Assembly: GCF_016462545.1 (NCBI RefSeq)
Contig: NZ_JAEMTA010000039.1
Coordinates: 1 to 47,038, forward strand
DNA: 47,038 nucleotides
Origin: Mycolicibacterium sp.
GTDB taxonomy: Bacteria; Actinomycetota; Actinomycetes; Mycobacteriales; Mycobacteriaceae
Reading direction: 5' to 3'
Positions 43,298 through 47,038 of the stretch are shown here, piece by piece (the first letter of the stretch is position 1; every line of letters begins with the position of its first letter). A program made the position numbers and the translations under genes. The notes under the pieces are model-generated. The model saw only the letters and a list, made by a program, of their open reading frames with translations. It ran no database searches and was not told where the DNA came from.

Positions 43298-43948
43298 TCA
43301 CAACCCGACCATCCCGACCACGATCAACACACCGCCGACCACCGCCAGCAGAGCAGCGACGTCGCGGCGCCTACGGGACCGCAACCACGCGTGCAGGCGG
43401 TTCATCGCCGTGAGGGCCCGGTCGGGGGCGATGAGGTACGCGAGCAGCGGGATCTCGACGAGGGCGAACGCCACCACGTTGAACGCCGCCAACGCGCCGA
43501 TCTGCGTCGCGGCGGACGACCCCGACGCGAGGATCACGGCCAGCGCCGCCAGGTAGTCGACCGACGGCAACGCGATCCCGAGGCCGGCGAGCGCCGCCAC
43601 CCACAGTGAGCTGCCGTCGGCCAGGCGGCGGCCCCACGTCGCGAGTCGTCCCGGTGTGTCCGATCGACCAAGACGGATCCCGCTGGCCAGCACGGCGGCC
43701 ACCACTAGCGCCAGCGCACCGATCACGATCTGCACCTTCGGCAGCGTGAAGTGCTGCGACCCCAGAAGGGCTGGCCGAAACAGGAACAGCACGACCACGC
43801 CCACCGTCATGCCCATCGTGAAGCCGCCGCAGAGGAAGGCGAGCAGCTGCCACAGCGGCCGCGGCCGGTTCAGCATCAGCACCGTCATGCCGATGCGGAA
43901 CGGTTCCAGGCTGACGGCAACGGCCATCACCAGCAGGGTGATCCACAC
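43298..43948 (-). CDS. GAP/Sap-family membrane protein (glycolipid addressing)
   Basis: A 216-residue protein with six hydrophobic helices, starting VWITLLVMAVAVSLEPFRIG followed by MTVLMLNRPRP. This matches the mycobacterial GAP family (SfLAP/Sap type), members of which help move glycopeptidolipids and other lipids to the surface. The GTG at 43948 is 9 nt after the fadD23 stop, so it is translated with it. In this locus it likely helps TPP or precursor export together with MmpL10; that is inference from family and position. Confidence 0.88.
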   Translation of the reverse strand: MWITLLVMAVAVSLEPFRIGMTVLMLNRPRPLWQLLAFLCGGFTMGMTVGVVVLFLFRPALLGSQHFTLPKVQIVIGALALVVAAVLASGIRLGRSDTPGRLATWGRRLADGSSLWVAALAGLGIALPSVDYLAALAVILASGSSAATQIGALAAFNVVAFALVEIPLLAYLIAPDRALTAMNRLHAWLRSRRRRDVAALLAVVGGVLIVVGMVGL

Positions 43949-43957
43949 GGGGATCGG

Positions 43958-45691
43958 CTAGGCATCCACCCGGGTGAACTGTCCGGCCCGGTACTGCTCG
44001 ACGCAGGCGGCGCGGCGGACCTTGCCGCTCGTCGTGGTCGGGATGGACCCCGGCGGCACCAGGACGAGGTCCGCGGCATTGAGGCCGTGGGCGGCCGAGA
44101 TCGCAGCGGTGACGTCGTTCTTGACGATGCCGAGGCGCTGCATCGCCTCCTCTTCGGTGTCGCCGCGCTTCTTGATCTCGATGATGGCGACCAGTTTCTC
44201 CATGTGATCCACCGACACGGGGATGGCGGCGACGCGACCGCCGGTGATCTCCTGGACGGTGGCCTCGATGTCCTCGGGGTAGTGGTTGCGGCCGTACACG
44301 ATGAGCAGATCCTTCATCCTGCCGACGATGAACAGCTCGTTCTCGGAGATGAAGCCGAGATCGCCGGTGCGCAGCCAGGGCCGCTCCGGGGTGCCCGCCG
44401 ACGGGGAGGCGATGGCGCCACCGAACGTCCGCTCGGTTTCCTCCGGCTTGTGCCAGTACCCCTGGGCGACGTTGTCGCCGTTGACCCAGATCTCGCCGAT
44501 GCCTCCGGGCGGACATTCGACGCTGGTCTCGGCATCGACGATGCGGACGGCCGGCGAGTCGGTCACGCCGTAGCTGATCAGCGGGGTGCCCTCCGCACAT
44601 CGTCGCGCTCTGCCCTCGGCGAGGTCGTCGGTCTCGAAGTGCACGATCTCGGGTGGCTCGCCGGACGAGCGACTTGCCACGTAGACCGTCGCCTCCGCCA
44701 GACCATAGGACGGCCGCATCATGGAATCGCGGAACCCGAACTTGGCGAACCGGTCGACGAATCGGGTCAGGGTCGCGGGGTGGACGCGCTCGGCGCCGCT
44801 GACGAGGCTGAGCACGCCGGACAGGTCGAGTCCGGCCATGTCCTCGTCGGACGTCCTTCGCACGGCCAACTCGAATGCGAAGTTCGGGCCCGCGGAGAAG
44901 ACATGGGTGTTCTTGGCCAGCGATTGCACCCATCGCGCGGGCCGCTGCAGGAACGCGACCGGGCTGGTCAGCTCGCTTCGGTAGCCGCCGAGGATCGGTC
45001 CGCACACGCCGAGGATCAGCCCCATGTCGTGATAGAAGGGCAGCCAGGAGACGATCGTGGTGTCGGGCGGCGCGATGCCTCCGTACTCGACGAAGTAATG
45101 GGCCATCAGCTGTTCGAAGTTGGCCTGCAGGTTCCGGTGCGAGATCATCACGCCGGCGGGGAGCCGGGTCGAACCGGAGGTGTACTGGAGATACGCGGTC
45201 TCCGGTGCGTCCTTGATGCGGGGGCCGGAACCGTTGCGGGCGTCCAGGTCCAGACCGTCGACGGCGATGACCGCCGGTTCGACGTCGCCCGTCGAGTCGC
45301 CGAGGTACTCGGTGACGCTCGGCGCGACCGCCTTCGTCGTCAGGATGACCGTCGGCGACGTGTCGGCGAGCACTGCGCTGACGCGCTCGTCGTGTGCGCC
45401 GAACGAGGGGACCGACAGGGGCACCGCAATGAACCCGGCCTGCATCGCACCGAGGAATGCCGCGATGTAGTCGAGGCCCTGCGGGGCCAGGATGACCGCC
45501 CTGTCGCCAACGGATCCGTGCCGGCTGACCTCAGCTGCGACGTTGAGAGTTCGCCGATAGGCCTGCGCCCAGGTCAAGGTCTCGGCGACGCCGTCCCAGT
45601 CCTGGTCGTAGTCGGTGTAGGTAAAGGCCTTGTCGTCGGGCTGAAGGCCCGCACGCTCGCGCAGGAGGGAGAGCAGGGTCTGCTGAGGCAT
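43958..45691 (-). CDS. fadD23: Fatty-acyl-AMP ligase FadD23
   Basis: A 577-residue fatty-acyl-AMP ligase (FAAL) that activates a fatty acid as the acyl-adenylate and loads it on the synthase without using CoA. FAAL features are the YTSGSTRLPAGVMISHRNL loop, SWLPFYHDMGLILGV, RPSYGLAEATVYV and WLRTGDLGFISENELFIVGRMKDLLIVYGRNHYPEDIE. The conserved C-terminal Lys is in TTSGKVRR. The ATG at 45691 (MPQQTLLSLL) is supported by a TACCCT -10 box 7 nt upstream. A much longer open frame upstream is not coding. It leads the minus-strand fadD23-gap-PE set and is divergent from the flavin reductase gene. Confidence 0.94.
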   Translation of the reverse strand: MPQQTLLSLLRERAGLQPDDKAFTYTDYDQDWDGVAETLTWAQAYRRTLNVAAEVSRHGSVGDRAVILAPQGLDYIAAFLGAMQAGFIAVPLSVPSFGAHDERVSAVLADTSPTVILTTKAVAPSVTEYLGDSTGDVEPAVIAVDGLDLDARNGSGPRIKDAPETAYLQYTSGSTRLPAGVMISHRNLQANFEQLMAHYFVEYGGIAPPDTTIVSWLPFYHDMGLILGVCGPILGGYRSELTSPVAFLQRPARWVQSLAKNTHVFSAGPNFAFELAVRRTSDEDMAGLDLSGVLSLVSGAERVHPATLTRFVDRFAKFGFRDSMMRPSYGLAEATVYVASRSSGEPPEIVHFETDDLAEGRARRCAEGTPLISYGVTDSPAVRIVDAETSVECPPGGIGEIWVNGDNVAQGYWHKPEETERTFGGAIASPSAGTPERPWLRTGDLGFISENELFIVGRMKDLLIVYGRNHYPEDIEATVQEITGGRVAAIPVSVDHMEKLVAIIEIKKRGDTEEEAMQRLGIVKNDVTAAISAAHGLNAADLVLVPPGSIPTTTSGKVRRAACVEQYRAGQFTRVDA

Positions 45692-45698
45692 GGGCGAA

Positions 45699-45704
45699 AG
45701 GGTA
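45699..45704 (-). promoter_or_regulatory. -10 box of fadD23, leaderless
   Basis: Minus-strand TACCCT with 7 nt to the ATG at 45691. The rest of the 229-bp gap to the flavin reductase gene shows nothing clear. Confidence 0.5.
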
Positions 45705-45920
45705 CCGCCCGATGCTCGGTGAGGTGATCTGCGGTGTGACCGGTCGACGAGGCTGTGGATTCCATCCAGCAAACCTGAGAATCGCGTGACGGTGTCGTCG
45801 CCCATTGCGTTCACGCGGATCGTGAAGGTGGCCACCGGCCCGCCGTCCGACGATGATGGTCGAGTGGGCCTGCGGGCGCTGCCGTGGGGATGCGGGACGA
45901 CGTGTGAGGATGGAGTGGCT

Positions 45921-46406
45921 ATGACCGGCACCGACTTGAGTCCGACGTCCCTGCGCGAGGCCTTCGGGCACTTCCCATCGGGCGTGATCGCGATCGCCGC
46001 GGAGGTCGACGGCATTCGAGTGGGCCTCGCGGCCAGCACGTTCGTCCCGGTGTCGCTGGATCCGCCGCTGGTGTCGTTCTGCGTGCAGAACACGTCGACG
46101 ACCTGGCCGAAGCTGAAGGATCTGCCGTTCCTCGGGATCAGCGTGCTGGGCGAGGCGCATGACTTCGCCGCCAAGACCTTGGCCGCGAAGACCGGTGACC
46201 GCTTCGCGGGGCTGGAGACGCACTCGAGCGATCGTGGCGCGGTGTTCATTCACGGCACCAGCGTGTGGCTGGAGAGCGCGATCGATCAAGAGGTCCTGGC
46301 CGGCGATCACACGATCGTCGTACTCCGCGTACACGACATCACCGTGCACGACGACATCGCGCCGATCGTGTTCCACCGCAGCACGTTCCGCCGCCTCGGC
46401 GGCTAG
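45921..46406 (+). CDS. Flavin reductase-like FMN-binding protein (Rv0245-like)
   Basis: A 161-residue split-barrel flavin reductase domain protein, likely to reduce FMN/FAD with NAD(P)H for a partner oxygenase or oxidoreductase. Visible family segments are LREAFGHFPSGVIAIAAEVD, GLAASTFVPVSLDPPLVSFC and FLGISVLGEAHD, and the HDDIAPIVFHRSTFRRL end. ATG at 45921 has GGAG 5 nt upstream and gives the same length as Rv0245; an upstream start at 45786 would add unrelated residues. In M. tuberculosis it lies beside fadE5, whereas here the TPP locus separates the two. Confidence 0.92.
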   Translation: MTGTDLSPTSLREAFGHFPSGVIAIAAEVDGIRVGLAASTFVPVSLDPPLVSFCVQNTSTTWPKLKDLPFLGISVLGEAHDFAAKTLAAKTGDRFAGLETHSSDRGAVFIHGTSVWLESAIDQEVLAGDHTIVVLRVHDITVHDDIAPIVFHRSTFRRLGG

Positions 46407-46425
46407 CAGCGCTCGAGATCGACTT

Positions 46426-46460
46426 TGCGCAGGAGAAGTTCGAGAGCCTGTCTGCGCAAC
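46426..46460. terminator. Hairpin between convergent flavin reductase and small-protein genes
   Basis: TTGCGCAG (46426-46433) and CTGCGCAA (46453-46460) form an 8-bp stem with a 19-nt loop, 20 nt after the flavin reductase stop. No T-run, so it is only a possible terminator. Confidence 0.35.
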
Positions 46461-46502
46461 GCAGTATTCGCGGACGCCGGCCCGCTCCCCGGGGCTCCTT
46501 GG

Positions 46503-46664
46503 TCAGGGCCGCGAGCCGAGCGCCTCACGATAACCCTGGATCCGCTTGTCGATCTCGGCGGCGTCGTCGCGCCTGCCCTCCTTGCGAGCCAACTCGGCGC
46601 GCGCGGTCAACTCGCGGATCGCGGTGCGAATGTCGTTGACGCTCTTGGTTTCCCCAGCACTCAT
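46503..46664 (-). CDS. 53-residue charged helical small protein downstream of sdhB
   Basis: Reads from ATG at 46664 to TGA at 46503; AAGGG about 8 nt upstream is an acceptable ribosome site. The product MSAGETKSVNDIRTAIRELT and onward is rich in Arg, Glu, Asp and Ala and should be mostly helical, with no membrane segment. It ends QGYREALGSRP. It lies 44 bp after the succinate dehydrogenase iron-sulfur gene on the same strand and may share its transcript. I do not recognise a family; a role tied to the dehydrogenase is only a suggestion from position. Confidence 0.75.
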   Translation of the reverse strand: MSAGETKSVNDIRTAIRELTARAELARKEGRRDDAAEIDKRIQGYREALGSRP

Positions 46665-46708
46665 GCGGCAGCCCTTCCTCATTGATTGGCTGCCACGAGC
46701 CTACGCCG

Positions 46709-47038
46709 CTACCGCTTGAAGAGCTTGTTTCCCAGCCACACGATCGGGTCGTACTTCTTGTCGGCGACGCGTTCCTTCATCGGGATCAGCGCGTTGTCGG
46801 TGATCTTGATGTGCTCGGGGCAGACCTCGGTGCAGCACTTGGTGATGTTGCACAGCCCGAGCCCGAAGTCGTCCTGGGCCATGTCCTTGCGGTCCACGGT
46901 GTCCAGCGGATGCATGTCCAGTTCGGCGATCCGCATGTGGTAGCGCGGGCCGGCGAAGTTCTCCTTGTTCTCCTCGTGGTCACGCACCACGTGGCAGACG
47001 TTCTGGCACAGGAAGCACTCGATGCACTTGCGGAACTC
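46709..47038 (-). CDS. sdhB: Succinate dehydrogenase iron-sulfur subunit (C-terminal part, cut by window edge)
   Basis: The last 109 residues of the electron-transfer subunit of complex II. The [4Fe-4S] ligand motif C-x2-C-x2-C-x3-C is present as CIECFLCQNVC, and the [3Fe-4S] cluster region as CNITKCCTEVCPEHI. In the membrane-bound complex it passes electrons from SdhA to the quinone site. It corresponds to Rv0247c of the Sdh1 operon. The gene continues beyond the right edge. Confidence 0.93.
   Translation of the reverse strand, partial: EFRKCIECFLCQNVCHVVRDHEENKENFAGPRYHMRIAELDMHPLDTVDRKDMAQDDFGLGLCNITKCCTEVCPEHIKITDNALIPMKERVADKKYDPIVWLGNKLFKR

Noticed and set aside
43371..45005. 544-codon minus-strand frame overlapping fadD23 and the gap-like gene
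   Set aside because: It is a frame-shifted shadow of fadD23. Its translation is Arg/Gly/Asp-rich and has no recognisable domain.
45692..46249. Extended fadD23 frame reaching 763 codons
   Set aside because: The added residues lack FAAL similarity and run antisense to the flavin reductase gene. The ATG at 45691 has a -10 box and a typical FAAL N terminus.

Overview
The window is high-GC actinobacterial DNA and almost certainly comes from a rapidly growing Mycobacterium (Mycolicibacterium). From about 1 to 30 kb the gene order follows M. tuberculosis Rv0223c-Rv0244c: aldehyde dehydrogenase, methyltransferase, glycosyltransferase, Rv0226c-like membrane protein, DUF3068 protein, acyltransferase, php, aftD, the DUF2613 small protein, lpqI, TetR, htdX, fabG4, fadA2, fadE5. 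The order resumes at the right edge with Rv0245-like flavin reductase and Rv0247c-like succinate dehydrogenase B. All assignments were made by reading proteins and motifs; no database search was run.

Layout. (1) 1-8 kb holds envelope and sugar-lipid genes: a divergent methyltransferase/glycosyltransferase pair, a three-gene minus-strand operon (DUF3068, an Rv0226c-like polytopic protein, an uncharacterised HMHH membrane protein) and an acyltransferase-3. (2) 8-16.4 kb is a tightly packed minus-strand operon: a degenerate transmembrane kinase (predicted pseudokinase), a DUF2613 small protein, the arabinosyltransferase AftD, a phosphotriesterase-like lactonase and an AMP-dependent acyl-CoA ligase. 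(3) 16.5-20.2 kb runs on the plus strand: LpqI-type glycosidase, TetR regulator, ABC exporter. (4) 20.2-30.8 kb is lipid metabolism (htdX-fabG4 divergent from fadA2; fadE5), with three accessory genes between fadA2 and fadE5 and a DapB-like oxidoreductase after fadE5. (5) 31.1-45.7 kb is a complete trehalose polyphleate (TPP)-type locus: pks, papA3 and mmpL10 on the plus strand facing PE, gap-like and fadD23 on the minus strand. (6) 45.9-47 kb holds the flavin reductase, a 53-residue small protein and the 3' part of sdhB.

How the genes work together. In the TPP locus FadD23 would activate a fatty acid as acyl-AMP. The reducing polyketide synthase would extend it, PapA3 would acylate trehalose, MmpL10 would export the intermediate, and the secreted PE-family serine acyltransferase would complete acylation outside the membrane. 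In Mtb the two flanking genes (fadE5 and the Rv0245 flavin reductase) are neighbours, so the cluster sits in an otherwise conserved backbone. FabG4, HtdX, FadA2 and FadE5 form a fatty-acid modification set. Matching 14-bp palindromes overlap the fabG4/fadA2 and fadE5 promoters, which suggests one shared repressor.

The most interesting points are: a kinase that lacks almost every catalytic residue and its activation segment; an aftD with no ATG, GTG or TTG before its conserved N terminus, where a dispersed short repeat sits; an mmpL10 whose only start with a good ribosome site is ATC; and the shared palindromic operator. No tRNA, rRNA, CRISPR array, insertion sequence or prophage gene was seen.
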